NCBI RefSeq assembly: GCF_003003055.1
Contig: NZ_PVTV01000004.1
Location: forward strand, 1-45,478
Length of the DNA stretch: 45,478 bases
From: Jezberella montanilacus
GTDB taxonomy: Bacteria; Pseudomonadota; Gammaproteobacteria; Burkholderiales; Burkholderiaceae_B
Reading direction: 5' to 3'
The position numbers were made by a program, and so were the translations under genes. Positions 18,557 to 29,678 of this stretch are shown piece by piece; the first letter of the stretch is position 1, and every line of letters starts with the position of its first letter. The notes under the pieces are model-generated. The model was not told where the DNA came from. It was given only the letters and a program-made list of their open reading frames with translations, and did not search any database.

Positions 18557-19663
18557 ATGAATAGTCAACTTGAATTATTGCGTGAGAAGATCAAACGCGC
18601 TGCCGCTGAATCAAAAGTAATCCTCATTAAAGGTGGCAACACCAAAGCGTTCTACGGCAACACGGGCACCCGCGACGAGGCTAGCCCGATCGAGCTAGAC
18701 ATGACAAGCCTGACGGGGGTGATTAATTACGAGCCTACCGAACTGGTCATCACCGCTTGGGCTGGGACTCCTCTGCAGTCCCTCAAAAACCAGCTCGACG
18801 CTGCGGGTCAGATGTTTGCCTTCGATCCACCTTCGTTTGGCGAAGGCGCGACCTTGGGTGGTGCAGTTGCAACAGGGCTTTCAGGGCCCATGCGCCATGG
18901 TGCAGGCCCGCTGAAAGATTATGTCCTGGGTGCGCATTTACTGGATGCAGAGGGCAAGTTATTGAAGTTTGGCGGCGAGGTCATGAAAAACGTGGCTGGC
19001 TACGACGTGTCTCGTTTGCTGACTGGCTCGCTTGGGATGTTTGGCCCCTTGACGCAACTGTCGATAAAAGTTGCGCCCAAACCGCTTGAGGTGGCGACGT
19101 TGCAGTTTGAGCTGGATGAACAAGCTGCCCTAGACAAGTGCTTGAGCTGGCGTGCGCAACCCTTGCCTGTCTCTGCGACCGCAACGACACAAGACGGCTT
19201 GTTTGTGCGCCTTGCCGGTGCCCCGAGCACAGTTCAATCAGCGCTCGTAAAAATGGGCGGTACCCGAGTGCCAGAGCCAGTGGCTACATCATTCTGGGAT
19301 GGTTTAAGAGAACAGACGCACCACTTCTTTGAGAGCAGCGCGCAACCTCAGTCAACGCAGGGGCTCTGGCGTCTTGCCGTCGCGCCGCATACGCCTGCTT
19401 TGGGTCTTGGTCCAACGCTTACTGAGTGGGGGGGAGGGCAACGCTGGATTAAATCTGATCAGCCTGCAGCCAACCTTCGCGAGATAGCCGCTCGCGCGGG
19501 TGGTCACGCGACGTTATTCAGAGCCGCGTTCGGTCAAGGCAATCCCGCAGATGGCGTTTTTCATCCTTTGTCGTCAGGCGTTAGCACGATCGTGCGTCGC
19601 TTAAAACAAGAGTTCGACCCGCAAGGCTTGTTTAATCCCAGTCGCTTAGTCTGGGGCGTTTAA
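18557..19663 (+). CDS. glcE: Glycolate oxidase subunit GlcE
   Basis: A 368-residue FAD-binding subunit. I start it at the ATG at 18557, giving MNSQLELLREKI; the longer open frame from 18428 runs through the end of glcD and is not real. Recognised blocks are DPPSFGEGATLGGAVATGLSG, MKNVAGYDVSRLLTGSLG and the C-terminal FDPQGLFNPSRL. Normal size for the family, and part of the glcDEF operon. Confidence 0.94.
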   Translation: MNSQLELLREKIKRAAAESKVILIKGGNTKAFYGNTGTRDEASPIELDMTSLTGVINYEPTELVITAWAGTPLQSLKNQLDAAGQMFAFDPPSFGEGATLGGAVATGLSGPMRHGAGPLKDYVLGAHLLDAEGKLLKFGGEVMKNVAGYDVSRLLTGSLGMFGPLTQLSIKVAPKPLEVATLQFELDEQAALDKCLSWRAQPLPVSATATTQDGLFVRLAGAPSTVQSALVKMGGTRVPEPVATSFWDGLREQTHHFFESSAQPQSTQGLWRLAVAPHTPALGLGPTLTEWGGGQRWIKSDQPAANLREIAARAGGHATLFRAAFGQGNPADGVFHPLSSGVSTIVRRLKQEFDPQGLFNPSRLVWGV

Positions 19664-19722
19664 GGCCTATCCAGCCTATCAAGCGACAGGTCTCACAGAA
19701 TAATATTAAGAGCTTCTTCACT

Positions 19723-20958
19723 ATGCAAACCAATCTCGCCCAGTGGGCACTCGAGTCAGATCTTGGTAAAGAGGCCGATGCCATCCTGCGGCGCTGCGTT
19801 CACTGTGGGTTTTGTAGTGCTACCTGTCCAACCTATCAAGTTCTGGGTGATGAACTCGATAGCCCGCGTGGCCGTATTTATCTGATCAAAGAAGTGCTCG
19901 AGGGTAAAGAACCTACGCAAGCCACACAACAACATCTAGATCGTTGCCTAACCTGTCGGAACTGCGAGACAACATGCCCGTCAGGGGTTCAATATGGTCA
20001 CCTTGTTGATATTGGACGAGAGCTTGTCGAGCAGCGCGTTGCCCGCCCAGCAACGCAGCGATTAAAGCGAGCTTTGCTACGTAAAGGTCTGGTTTCACCC
20101 TTGTTTGCGCCCGCTTATAAAATCGGTCAGGCAGTGCGTGGCTTCTTGCCCGCTGTACTTAAAAAGAAGTTGCTGGCGAGTCGTCCTGCAGGCGCTATCC
20201 CTAGCACCCGACATCATGCCAAACAGGTCTTGATTTTAGCGGGCTGCGTGCAACCCACCATGATGCCCAGCATCGACGCGGCAACGATCAGGGTGCTTGA
20301 TCGCTTGGGGATCGGCACACAAGTTGCGGCAGGCTCAGGTTGTTGTGGTGCGCTGAACTTTCATCTGGATGATCAAGCGACAGCACTCGATCAGATGCGA
20401 GCCAATATTGATGCCTGGTGGCCCCTGATTGAATTGGGGCAGGTGGATGCCATTGTGATGAATGCCTCGGGCTGTGGTGCCATGGTGAATGAATACGCCC
20501 ACCATTTACGCCACGATGAGCAGTACAAGCTCAAAGCCGAGAAGGTACAGTCTCTCGTTCATGATGTGGCAGAGCTACTCGCACCTTATGGCGATCAACT
20601 GTCCGCTTTGATTGATGCGACCCAACTGCCGTCGCGACCTGTTTTTCATCCACCTTGCACCTTGCAACATTGGCAAGGTCTGCGTCCGCAAAGTGAACAA
20701 CTGCTCACTAAACTTGGTCTGGCGTTGCAGCCATTTACCGAGACTCATCTTTGCTGTGGTTCATCAGGTACCTACTCGGTCTTGCAACCCGAGATTTCGA
20801 CCGCTTTGCGGGATCGTAAGCTGACTCAGCTCAACGAGGCTAAACCTGACATGGTGCTGTCCTCCAATATCGGTTGTATCGGTCACCTGCAAAGTGGCAC
20901 CGATACACCTGTCAGACATTGGATTGAAGTCATTGACTTGGCGTTGAAGCCAGCCTGA
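19723..20958 (+). CDS. glcF: Glycolate oxidase iron-sulfur subunit GlcF
   Basis: A 411-residue protein with two [4Fe-4S] ferredoxin motifs, CVHCGFCSATCP (C25, C28, C31, C35) and CLTCRNCETTCP (C75, C78, C81, C85), then two CCG domains (GSGCCGALNFH and LCCGSSGTYS). It carries electrons from the GlcD/GlcE flavins to the membrane quinone pool. A 59-base gap separates it from glcE, and it closes the operon; no clear terminator follows. Confidence 0.95.
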   Translation: MQTNLAQWALESDLGKEADAILRRCVHCGFCSATCPTYQVLGDELDSPRGRIYLIKEVLEGKEPTQATQQHLDRCLTCRNCETTCPSGVQYGHLVDIGRELVEQRVARPATQRLKRALLRKGLVSPLFAPAYKIGQAVRGFLPAVLKKKLLASRPAGAIPSTRHHAKQVLILAGCVQPTMMPSIDAATIRVLDRLGIGTQVAAGSGCCGALNFHLDDQATALDQMRANIDAWWPLIELGQVDAIVMNASGCGAMVNEYAHHLRHDEQYKLKAEKVQSLVHDVAELLAPYGDQLSALIDATQLPSRPVFHPPCTLQHWQGLRPQSEQLLTKLGLALQPFTETHLCCGSSGTYSVLQPEISTALRDRKLTQLNEAKPDMVLSSNIGCIGHLQSGTDTPVRHWIEVIDLALKPA

Positions 20959-21068
20959 GTCGGCTAGCTGGTTGTTACTATTGTTTACAGAATACGCGGG
21001 TGCTACGCATTGAACTAGCTATTATTCACTTTTAAAATTCAGTCTCAGCTCACTAGATAAATTTTAAA

Positions 21069-21269
21069 ATGGATAGTCGACTTACTCGAATAGAGGCACT
21101 CATCCCGACCCTCGCAACGCGCGAAGATCTGGCGCGCTTAGAAACCAGAATGGAAACCACCATTCACAGAGAGATCAGCACGCTAACCTGGCGCCTGCTG
21201 ATTTTTTTAGTGACTTTCCTTCCCGGTGTATTCGCAGGTGTTTTTTACGTTGCTCGAAACGTACACTAA
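21069..21269 (+). CDS. Small hypothetical membrane protein with coiled coil
   Basis: A 66-residue protein. Residues 1-38 are an amphipathic helix with heptad spacing (RLTRIEALIPTLATREDLARLETRM), and residues about 41-62 form one hydrophobic membrane segment. This layout resembles small CCDC90/DUF1640-like or XhlA-like membrane proteins, but I cannot name a family. No obvious Shine-Dalgarno sequence precedes the ATG. It is convergent with pntB. Function unknown. Confidence 0.5.
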   Translation: MDSRLTRIEALIPTLATREDLARLETRMETTIHREISTLTWRLLIFLVTFLPGVFAGVFYVARNVH

Positions 21270-21298
21270 GTATTGCAAACTCGTCACGATAAAACTCG

Positions 21299-22747
21299 TC
21301 AAGAGTTCTCAACCGCCTTAATGATATCTTCGATCACCTTCTTTGCATCACCAAATACCATCATGGTTTTGTCGAGATAGAAGAGTTCGTTGTCCAGACC
21401 GGCATAACCCGCAGCCATCGAGCGTTTATTAACGATAATGTTGCGTGCCTTATAAGCCTCAAGGATTGGCATACCAGCAATGACTGATTTGGGATCATTC
21501 TTGGCCGCAGGATTAACGACGTCGTTTGCGCCTAGCACCAACACCACATCCGTCTGCGAAAACTCACTATTGATGTCGTCCATCTCGAACACCTGATCGT
21601 AGGGGACTTCTGCCTCTGCGAGCAGCACGTTCATGTGGCCTGGCATACGGCCAGCCACAGGATGGATGGCATACTTAACTGTGACGCCGTGCGCGATCAG
21701 TTTTTCTACCAGCTCTTTCAGCGCATGTTGGGCACGTGCGACTGCCAGGCCATAGCCAGGCACGATGATGACCGTCTCTGCATTGGTTAGCAGAAAGGCC
21801 GCATCATCAGAGCTGCCGCTTCTGACGTTGCGTTGGGCTTGCGCGCCAGCCGCACCGCCGGCCTCGGGGGTTGCACCAAAGCCACCCATGATCACGTTGA
21901 TGAACGACCGGTTCATGGCCTTACACATGATGTAAGACAGGATGGCGCCTGACGAACCCACCAAAGACCCCGCAATGATAAGCATGGGGTTGTTTAGCGA
22001 GAAACCAATTCCTGCGGCAGCCCAGCCTGAATAGCTATTGAGCATCGACACAACGACGGGCATATCCGCACCACCGATTGGGATGATGATCAGCACACCG
22101 AGCACAAAGGCTAGTGCTGTCATGATGACAAAAGGTGTCCAGCTTTGTGTCAGCATGAAAGCAATGCCGCAGCCGAGCATGGTCAACGCGACCAGCAAAT
22201 TGAAGAGATGCTGACCTTTAAAGACGACGGGCGCACCTTGAAACAAACGAAATTTATATTTGCCGGATAGTTTGCCAAAAGCAATGACCGAGCCAGAGAA
22301 GGTGACCGCACCGACGAAGGTGCCGATGAACAATTCAAGACGATTACCCACGGGGATAGGGTCACCGGCAGCCATCACGAGCTTAAAGGCTTGAGGTTCA
22401 GCAACAATCGCGATTGCAATGGCCACAGCGGCCAAGCCGATCATGCTGTGCATGAAGGCAACCAGCTCTGGCATCTTGGTCATCTCCACGCGCTTGGCCA
22501 TCAAGGTGCCGACGCTGCCGCCGATCAAGAGGCCAAGTAGCACCCAACCCAAACCAGCAACACTCATTCCGGTGCGTGCCTGACCGACAATCAGTACCGC
22601 CGTTGTGACGACGGCGATCAACATGCCAACCATGCCAAAAGCGTTACCCAGGCGCGACGTGTTGGGATGAGATAGTCCCTTTAAGGCTTGGATGAAACAA
22701 ATTGAGGCGATCAGATACAAAAGGGTTACTAGATTCATGGAGATCAT
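21299..22747 (-). CDS. pntB: NAD(P) transhydrogenase subunit beta PntB
   Basis: A 482-residue subunit with about nine membrane helices (residues 1-290) and the C-terminal NADP-binding domain III with [17 protein letters not shown] and [18 protein letters not shown]. It couples proton flow to NADPH formation from NADH. Its ATG overlaps the stop of the small alpha-2 subunit by four bases (ATGA). A second ATG three codons in is also possible. Confidence 0.95.
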   Translation of the reverse strand: MISMNLVTLLYLIASICFIQALKGLSHPNTSRLGNAFGMVGMLIAVVTTAVLIVGQARTGMSVAGLGWVLLGLLIGGSVGTLMAKRVEMTKMPELVAFMHSMIGLAAVAIAIAIVAEPQAFKLVMAAGDPIPVGNRLELFIGTFVGAVTFSGSVIAFGKLSGKYKFRLFQGAPVVFKGQHLFNLLVALTMLGCGIAFMLTQSWTPFVIMTALAFVLGVLIIIPIGGADMPVVVSMLNSYSGWAAAGIGFSLNNPMLIIAGSLVGSSGAILSYIMCKAMNRSFINVIMGGFGATPEAGGAAGAQAQRNVRSGSSDDAAFLLTNAETVIIVPGYGLAVARAQHALKELVEKLIAHGVTVKYAIHPVAGRMPGHMNVLLAEAEVPYDQVFEMDDINSEFSQTDVVLVLGANDVVNPAAKNDPKSVIAGMPILEAYKARNIIVNKRSMAAGYAGLDNELFYLDKTMMVFGDAKKVIEDIIKAVENS

Positions 22748-23073
22748 TTGACGTCTCCCTGAGCTTTAGCAGGTAAGGCTTTTTTATCTTTTTTCTTGAA
22801 CATTTCTAACATTCTTCTGGTCACTAAAAAGCCGCCAAAGACATTCACGGCCGCTAGGGCTACGGCAAAAACGCCCATGCCGCGTGCCAAACCGCCCTCT
22901 GTCAACCCTGCGGCGAGCATCGCACCCACAATGATGATTGCAGAGATGGCGTTTGTGACAGCCATCAAGGGCGTATGAAGCGCGGGGGTGACGTTCCAAA
23001 CGACGTGATAGCCCACGTATATCGCTAAAACAAAAATGATCACATTGATCAAGGTGTGGTCAATTGCTTCCAT
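22744..23073 (-). CDS. pntA2: NAD(P) transhydrogenase alpha-2 subunit (membrane part of PntA)
   Basis: A 109-residue protein with three predicted membrane helices, equal to the C-terminal membrane domain of E. coli PntA. The start is the ATG at 23073 ([15 protein letters not shown]), whose A is shared with the stop of the alpha-1 gene (TAATG); the longer frame from 23115 only overlaps that gene. A GGA-rich Shine-Dalgarno sequence lies just upstream. Its split from alpha-1 is common in beta- and alpha-proteobacteria. Confidence 0.92.
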   Translation of the reverse strand: MEAIDHTLINVIIFVLAIYVGYHVVWNVTPALHTPLMAVTNAISAIIIVGAMLAAGLTEGGLARGMGVFAVALAAVNVFGGFLVTRRMLEMFKKKDKKALPAKAQGDVK

Positions 23074-24191
23074 TAGTTTTTCCTTTTGACTTCGCCATTG
23101 GCGCACATCAAGCAAGCTTGTACGATTTCGTCCTCATGATTGATGGCGAGTTTGGCGTCTTTATCGATGATGAGCTTCAGAAAATCCATCAGGTTGCGCG
23201 AATAAAGCGCTGAGGCGTCCGTCGCCACCATGCCAGGCAAATTGGTCAGACCAACGAGTTTTACTCCGTGGTGTTCGACAACTTCGCCTTTGACTGAAAG
23301 CGGGCAGTTACCACCACGCTCAACTGCCAAATCAACGATGACAGAGCCAGGCTTCATGCCAAACACCGTTTCTGCTGAGACTAGAGTGGGTGCAGGGCGG
23401 CCGGGGATTAAAGCGGTCGTGATGACGATGTCTGCTTGTTTGCAACGCTCAGCGACCAGCACGGCTTGGCGAGCCATCCAGGAGGCTGGCATGGGTCGTG
23501 CATAGCCGCCAACACCTTTGGCAATTTCGCGTTCTTCATCGGTCTCGAAAGGCACGTCGATGAATTTACCGCCCAAGGACTCAATTTGTTCTTTAGCAGC
23601 TGGTCGCACGTCAGACGCTTCAACAACGGCGCCTAAGCGCTTGGCCGTTGCAATGGCTTGCAAGCCAGCAACACCGGCCCCTAAAACAACGGCCCGAGCC
23701 GCCTTCAAGGTGCCAGCAGCCGTCATCATCATGGGAAACATCCGACCGTAGTAGTGCGCGGCTAATAAAACAGCCTTGTAACCAGCCAAGTTAGCTTGCG
23801 ACGACAAGACATCCAGGCTTTGTGCCCGGGTAATCCGTGGGGCCGCCTCCAGCGCAAAAGCTGTGATTCCTGCAGCGTTCAGCGCGTTAATGCCTTCGCT
23901 ATCAAAGGGATCCAGCATGCCAACCACCACTGTCCCTGACTTGATTTTGCTTATTTCTTCGGGTGAGGGTGCTCTGACTTTTAAAATCAGTTCTGCGTCC
24001 AGGCACTGTGCCGACGCGGCCAGCTTGGCACCCGCTGCGGTGTAGGCTTCGTCGGTAAAATGCGCAGCGAGCCCCGCACCCGGTTCGACCAGGACTTCGT
24101 GTCCAGCTGTGACGTATTTCTTTACCGTCTCTGGTGTGCCAGCCACTCTGGTTTCGTGATCGCGAGTTTCTCGCAGGATTCCGATTCGCAT
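23073..24191 (-). CDS. pntA1: NAD(P) transhydrogenase alpha-1 subunit (NAD-binding part of PntA)
   Basis: A 372-residue soluble subunit (domain I) that binds NAD(H). It has the AlaDH/PNT N-domain ([23 protein letters not shown]), then [23 protein letters not shown] as the Rossmann motif and the [12 protein letters not shown] block. First gene of the three-gene pnt operon; its promoter lies in the 84-base gap divergent with mnmA. Confidence 0.95.
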   Translation of the reverse strand: MRIGILRETRDHETRVAGTPETVKKYVTAGHEVLVEPGAGLAAHFTDEAYTAAGAKLAASAQCLDAELILKVRAPSPEEISKIKSGTVVVGMLDPFDSEGINALNAAGITAFALEAAPRITRAQSLDVLSSQANLAGYKAVLLAAHYYGRMFPMMMTAAGTLKAARAVVLGAGVAGLQAIATAKRLGAVVEASDVRPAAKEQIESLGGKFIDVPFETDEEREIAKGVGGYARPMPASWMARQAVLVAERCKQADIVITTALIPGRPAPTLVSAETVFGMKPGSVIVDLAVERGGNCPLSVKGEVVEHHGVKLVGLTNLPGMVATDASALYSRNLMDFLKLIIDKDAKLAINHEDEIVQACLMCANGEVKRKN

Positions 24192-24275
24192 AGATCTGTC
24201 CGTCTATTAGGTAAAAAGAATTGTTTATACACCAGACCAGCCAACTGTTTGAGTCAGACTACAATTTAGCTAATT

Positions 24276-25391
24276 ATGACAAACCCTAAACTTTCAAAAA
24301 AACGCGTGGTGGTCGGCATGTCCGGCGGCGTCGATTCTTCCGTGACTGCGTGGTTGCTTAAAGAGCAAGGCTACGAGGTGATCGGTTTGTTCATGAAAAA
24401 CTGGGAAGACGACGACGACTCTGAATATTGCTCGACCCGTCAAGACTGGCTCGATGCAGCGAGCGTCGCAGATGTCGTAGGCGTTGATATCGAAGCCGTC
24501 AATTTTGCAGCCGAGTACAAAGATCGCGTTTTTGCGGATTTCTTGCGAGAATACTCAGCCGGTCGTACCCCCAATCCAGATGTCTTGTGTAACGCCGAGA
24601 TTAAATTCAAGGCTTTCTTAGATCACGCAATGTCTTTAGGCGCAGACCACATTGCAACCGGCCACTATGCCCGTGTCAGAAAAGTGACCGACGAATCAGG
24701 CGAGCGCTATGAGTTACTCAAGGCGCTTGATCACACCAAGGATCAAAGTTATTTTTTGCACCGATTAAACCAAGCCCAGCTGGCAAAAACCTTATTCCCG
24801 CTCGGTGAAATCGCCAAAACAGAAGTACGTCGTATTGCTCACGACTTAGGTTTGCCCAATGCTGCCAAGAAAGACTCGACTGGGATTTGTTTTATTGGTG
24901 AACGACCTTTTCGTGAATTTCTGAATCGTTATTTACCTACCAAGCCTGGTCCGATATTGACCGAAGCCGGCGAGCAAATTGGTACTCACCATGGCTTGTC
25001 TTTTTACACAATCGGTCAGCGCAAGGGTCTGGGCGTCGGTGGCGTAAAGGGTCAACAAGGGGAGGACGGCACGGGCCCGATTTGGTACGTTGCCCGCAAA
25101 GACATGGCTAACAATGCGCTTTATGTTGTGGCGGGGCACGATCACCCGTGGTTGCTCGACGAGCACCTGCTTGCTGAACAGGCTAGTTGGGTGGCGGGTC
25201 CACCCCCTGCTTTAGGTCAGTATTGCGCCAAGACCAGATATCGGCAGGCGGACTCGTCGTGTTCAGTGACACAAACGGAAGGCAGGCAGTTTAAATTGTC
25301 TTTCGACGAGCCGCAGTGGGCGGTGACACCCGGGCAATCCGCCGTCTTGTACGACGGGGATGTGTGCCTCGGGGGTGGGATTATTGACTGA
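24276..25391 (+). CDS. mnmA: tRNA-specific 2-thiouridylase MnmA
   Basis: A 371-residue enzyme that thiolates U34 of tRNA Lys, Glu and Gln. The PP-loop SGGVDSS is at residues 16-22. The two catalytic cysteines are C105 ([12 protein letters not shown]) and C205 ([13 protein letters not shown]). The central [12 protein letters not shown] block and the C-terminal domain are complete. Single gene, divergent from pntA1. Confidence 0.96.
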   Translation: MTNPKLSKKRVVVGMSGGVDSSVTAWLLKEQGYEVIGLFMKNWEDDDDSEYCSTRQDWLDAASVADVVGVDIEAVNFAAEYKDRVFADFLREYSAGRTPNPDVLCNAEIKFKAFLDHAMSLGADHIATGHYARVRKVTDESGERYELLKALDHTKDQSYFLHRLNQAQLAKTLFPLGEIAKTEVRRIAHDLGLPNAAKKDSTGICFIGERPFREFLNRYLPTKPGPILTEAGEQIGTHHGLSFYTIGQRKGLGVGGVKGQQGEDGTGPIWYVARKDMANNALYVVAGHDHPWLLDEHLLAEQASWVAGPPPALGQYCAKTRYRQADSSCSVTQTEGRQFKLSFDEPQWAVTPGQSAVLYDGDVCLGGGIID

Positions 25392-25418
25392 CGTTTATTG
25401 ATAAATTAGGCCGCAACT

Positions 25419-26030
25419 TCAAGCCGCAACAGGCACGGTATCGAGAAACGATTGCCGGGCAGCTAGCTTCTGGTACAGCCGATCAAGGTTTGGATGCTCG
25501 TTGCGCCATTCGAGATGAGCAAACCTGAAATCCAACAGGCCTAACAAGCAGCCGACTGCGATATCAGCGAGGGTAAAGTTGATCCCCATGCAAAAGGGGT
25601 CGTCACCCAGGCCCTTCTCCATGTGCTCAATGGTTGCCTTGATCTTGCCGTACTGACGCTCTATCCATTCTGCGCTTTGCTGTTTGGCCGGGCGTTGCAG
25701 TTCTTTGATGATGATGACGCAGGCATCCATCGCACCATCGGCTAGGGCTTCCCAACATTTGACGGCAGCGCGGTCGCGACCCCCTTGCGGGATTAAGCGG
25801 CTGACAGGGGATAAAGTATCTAGGTATTCAACAATCACGGCAGAATCAAACAGTGAACTGTTGTCTTCCATGATAAGGCAGGGTACCTTGCCCAGCGGAT
25901 TGAATGACTGGATTTTGCTATCAGGGGCCCAAACGTTTTCTAATTCAATTTGGTAGTCGAGTTTTTTTTCAGCCATCACGACGCGAACTTTTCGCACATA
26001 AGGACTGGTAATGGAAGCAATGAGTTTCAT
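25419..26030 (-). CDS. Glutathione S-transferase family protein
   Basis: A 203-residue protein with a thioredoxin-fold N-domain (MKLIASITSPYVRKVRVVMAEKKL; the glutathione-site NPLGKVPCLIMED and SLFDSAVIVEYLD) and a helical C-domain. It resembles YibF/stringent-starvation-like bacterial GSTs. The catalytic Ser or Cys would be in the SITSPYVRKV segment. Substrate unknown. Convergent with mnmA with only 27 bases between them. Confidence 0.88.
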   Translation of the reverse strand: MKLIASITSPYVRKVRVVMAEKKLDYQIELENVWAPDSKIQSFNPLGKVPCLIMEDNSSLFDSAVIVEYLDTLSPVSRLIPQGGRDRAAVKCWEALADGAMDACVIIIKELQRPAKQQSAEWIERQYGKIKATIEHMEKGLGDDPFCMGINFTLADIAVGCLLGLLDFRFAHLEWRNEHPNLDRLYQKLAARQSFLDTVPVAA

Positions 26031-26106
26031 GAGCCTGCGTCTAAAACGAATTTGACACTTAGTGTATCGTCTAATCCCGTTCTGGATGCGATTTGCTGGG
26101 TGATAA

Positions 26107-27537
<1,431 letters not shown>

Positions 27538-27551
27538 CGACAGGTACACCC

Positions 27552-28007
27552 ATGAAAAAGACCTCAATATATGCAGTCATGTTTACGTTGCTTGCTTGTA
27601 TTTGGGCAGGTAGCGCCAGCGCTCAGTTCACCAAGCCCAAGCAGGCAGAAGAGTATCGCGAGGCAGTGATGACTTTAATTTCGTCACATTTTGGTCGGAT
27701 GGGACCGGTCATGAAAGGCCAGAAACCCTACGACAAAGCAGAGATCCAGGCCAACGTCGCGATTTTGTCAACTCTAGCCGCCTTGCCTTGGCAGGCGTTT
27801 CCCGAAGGCACGCAGTCTGAATACGCTTTGGCTGATATCTGGAAGGACCCCGCAGGCTTTAAGGCAGCACAAGAGAAATTTACCTCTGCTGTGGCTAAGT
27901 TGTCGGCCGCTGCTGACACCGGCGATTTAGAACAGATCAAGAAGTCTTACGGTGCAGTGGGTGCTTCGTGTAAGTCTTGTCATGATGTTTATCACGAAAA
28001 GAAATAA
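27552..28007 (+). CDS. Cytochrome c' (periplasmic)
   Basis: A 151-residue exported protein. The signal peptide is residues 1-24 (cleavage in SASA|QF). The haem-binding motif CKSCH is at 140-144, close to the C-terminus, and four helices are predicted, as in cytochrome c' (CytC_2 family). These high-spin haem proteins bind NO and CO and are linked to nitrosative stress protection. It lies 14 bases after purB; a cytochrome b561 gene lies about 1 kb away. Confidence 0.9.
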   Translation: MKKTSIYAVMFTLLACIWAGSASAQFTKPKQAEEYREAVMTLISSHFGRMGPVMKGQKPYDKAEIQANVAILSTLAALPWQAFPEGTQSEYALADIWKDPAGFKAAQEKFTSAVAKLSAAADTGDLEQIKKSYGAVGASCKSCHDVYHEKK

Positions 28008-28032
28008 TCTTCGTTCGATATTTAGTCTGAAT

Positions 28033-28066
28033 AAAAAGCGCGTTGTGAGAGCACATTGCGCTTTTT
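28033..28066. terminator. bidirectional terminator between cytochrome c' gene and alpha/beta hydrolase gene
   Basis: Arms AAAAAGCGC (28033-28041) and GCGCTTTTT (28058-28066), with an inner TGTG/CACA pairing across an AGAG tetraloop. A- and T-runs on both sides let it stop transcription of both convergent genes. Confidence 0.85.
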
Positions 28067-28080
28067 ATTTTGTAAATTGG

Positions 28081-28857
28081 CTACGTCCTTAAAAAGCCAA
28101 GCAAGGCGGCTGAATAGGCTTGCGGTATTTCAGTCACGGGAATATGCGCTGAAGGCAGATTGACCAGCTTGGCACCTTTGACGCGCGCAAGGATATCCTC
28201 TCCACGCGAGGGTGGTGTCGATAAATCAAACTCGCCAACAACGACTAAGGCCGGGATCGCAATCGAGCTTAAACGGTTGACAATGTCCATGTCACGGATA
28301 GCAGCACAGCATCCCGCGTAACCCCCAGGCGTTTGCATCAGGACGATGTTTTTAACGCGTCTGAATGCAAGGCTGTTTGCTTGAACGAAGCCTTCAGTAA
28401 AGAAACGGCCAAGCACGGCATCAATAATCGAACCCATCCCACTTTGCATGACAGAGTCAATCCGTGCGCCCCAGATCCCGGCAGGGAACTCGAACGCGGT
28501 ATTGCTCAGCACGACTTTAGCCAGTCCTTGAGGTTGGCGTGCCGCTAACTCCATACCAACCATGCCACCCAGTGAGATCCCTGCGTAGCTGAAAGTCTGT
28601 AATTTTGCTGCACTGATTACTGCTTGAACATCATCCACCAGCGTGTTCAGCGAATAGTCGCCGGCCGGGGCATCCGAGCCACCGTGCCCGCGCATATCAA
28701 AGCGTACGACATAAAAATGCTGCATCAATTCGTCAAGAATCGGATCCCAGAGTGTTACATCCGTGCCCAGTGAATTACCTAGCACCAGACCTGGCAAACT
28801 TGGATCCCCATCACCACGCCAGTAAATACGACAGGATTGATTGTGAGCGATTGGCAC
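28081..28857 (-). CDS. Alpha/beta hydrolase, 3-oxoadipate enol-lactonase (PcaD)-like
   Basis: A 258-residue hydrolase. The nucleophile elbow GISLGG puts Ser95 in place; Asp211 (GEFDLSTPP) and His238 (SAHIPV) complete a triad, and RFDMRGHGGSD is the oxyanion-side block. The start is a GTG at 28857 with AAGGAG seven bases upstream; the longer frame to 28989 runs into the cytochrome b561 gene and is not used. PcaD opens 3-oxoadipate enol-lactone in beta-ketoadipate catabolism, but no other pca genes are near, so the substrate is uncertain. Confidence 0.85.
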   Translation of the reverse strand: MPIAHNQSCRIYWRGDGDPSLPGLVLGNSLGTDVTLWDPILDELMQHFYVVRFDMRGHGGSDAPAGDYSLNTLVDDVQAVISAAKLQTFSYAGISLGGMVGMELAARQPQGLAKVVLSNTAFEFPAGIWGARIDSVMQSGMGSIIDAVLGRFFTEGFVQANSLAFRRVKNIVLMQTPGGYAGCCAAIRDMDIVNRLSSIAIPALVVVGEFDLSTPPSRGEDILARVKGAKLVNLPSAHIPVTEIPQAYSAALLGFLRT

Positions 28858-28925
28858 GTTTAGTCTCCTTGAAATTGTTGAGTGATAGTGCAGGCAAGAG
28901 AGCAGGTAGGCAAGATGTTTTTTGT

Positions 28926-29624
28926 TTAGGATAGCTGGATTAAATAATAGGCAGCGCAGGCGAGGACTACTGCAATGCCAAGCGCCCACAGCCTAAGCGT
29001 CAGCGTATCCCGAGCTTCGGTCGTCTCGAGCGGCAGTCGATTAGTGGGCACGTTCCCGGTAATCATTGGTTTGACTAGGCCATGTCCTCGCAAGGTGTAA
29101 ACAAGAATAGCCACCAGATGCAGCCCAATAAAGATGTATAGCAAGGTCTCGTTAAGATGATGAATCTTGGTTAACAAGTCGCTTGTGCTCTCGCTCACGA
29201 ACTCGACCAAGGGGCCTTGCGTCATGATTTCATCGCGAGTGAATAGGCCAGTTGTTGCCTGGACCCCAATGCTGACAAGCATGGCCAGCACGGACCAGGC
29301 GCCCAAGGGGTTATGTCCGGCCGTTTTTTGATCGGGTACCTTGACCGACTTCAAATAGCGTAAGGTTGCTGCTGGTGAGCGAACGAATTGGCTAAAGCGT
29401 GAGTAATGCGAGCCAACGATCCCCCAGATCAATCTGAAGAGCAGCAAGGCCAGGCTGATGATGCCAAACCGTACGTGCCATTCCATCCAGTCGTCTCCCA
29501 GTTTCACCGTTGCAACCGCGCCTGTGACCGAGAGCGCGAACAGCATATGAAAAAGCCTAAGGGGCAGATCCCAGATGCGGGTTGACGTCCTTGCCTGCGA
29601 TACTGTTTTAATGTGTTCAGTCAT
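28926..29624 (-). CDS. Cytochrome b561-family membrane protein
   Basis: A 232-residue integral membrane protein with four core helices and a further C-terminal one. The haem-ligand histidine candidates H26 (RLFHMLF), H50 (WMEWHVRFG), H145/H146 (KIHHLNE) and H159 (GLHLVAI) fit the Ni/Fe-hydrogenase/b561 type cytochrome b. It begins with the usual IWDLPLRLFH. Such proteins move electrons between quinol and a periplasmic c-type partner; the cytochrome c' encoded nearby is a possible partner, which is inference. Confidence 0.88.
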   Translation of the reverse strand: MTEHIKTVSQARTSTRIWDLPLRLFHMLFALSVTGAVATVKLGDDWMEWHVRFGIISLALLLFRLIWGIVGSHYSRFSQFVRSPAATLRYLKSVKVPDQKTAGHNPLGAWSVLAMLVSIGVQATTGLFTRDEIMTQGPLVEFVSESTSDLLTKIHHLNETLLYIFIGLHLVAILVYTLRGHGLVKPMITGNVPTNRLPLETTEARDTLTLRLWALGIAVVLACAAYYLIQLS

Positions 29625-29678
29625 ATTTCTGTCATATTTGTCGCGTTAGATTACGGGACTATGTGATGGGTAGCCCTT

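Noticed and set aside
28858-28989. Longer start for the PcaD-like hydrolase
   Set aside because: It runs into the cytochrome b561 gene; the GTG at 28857 with AAGGAG is better.
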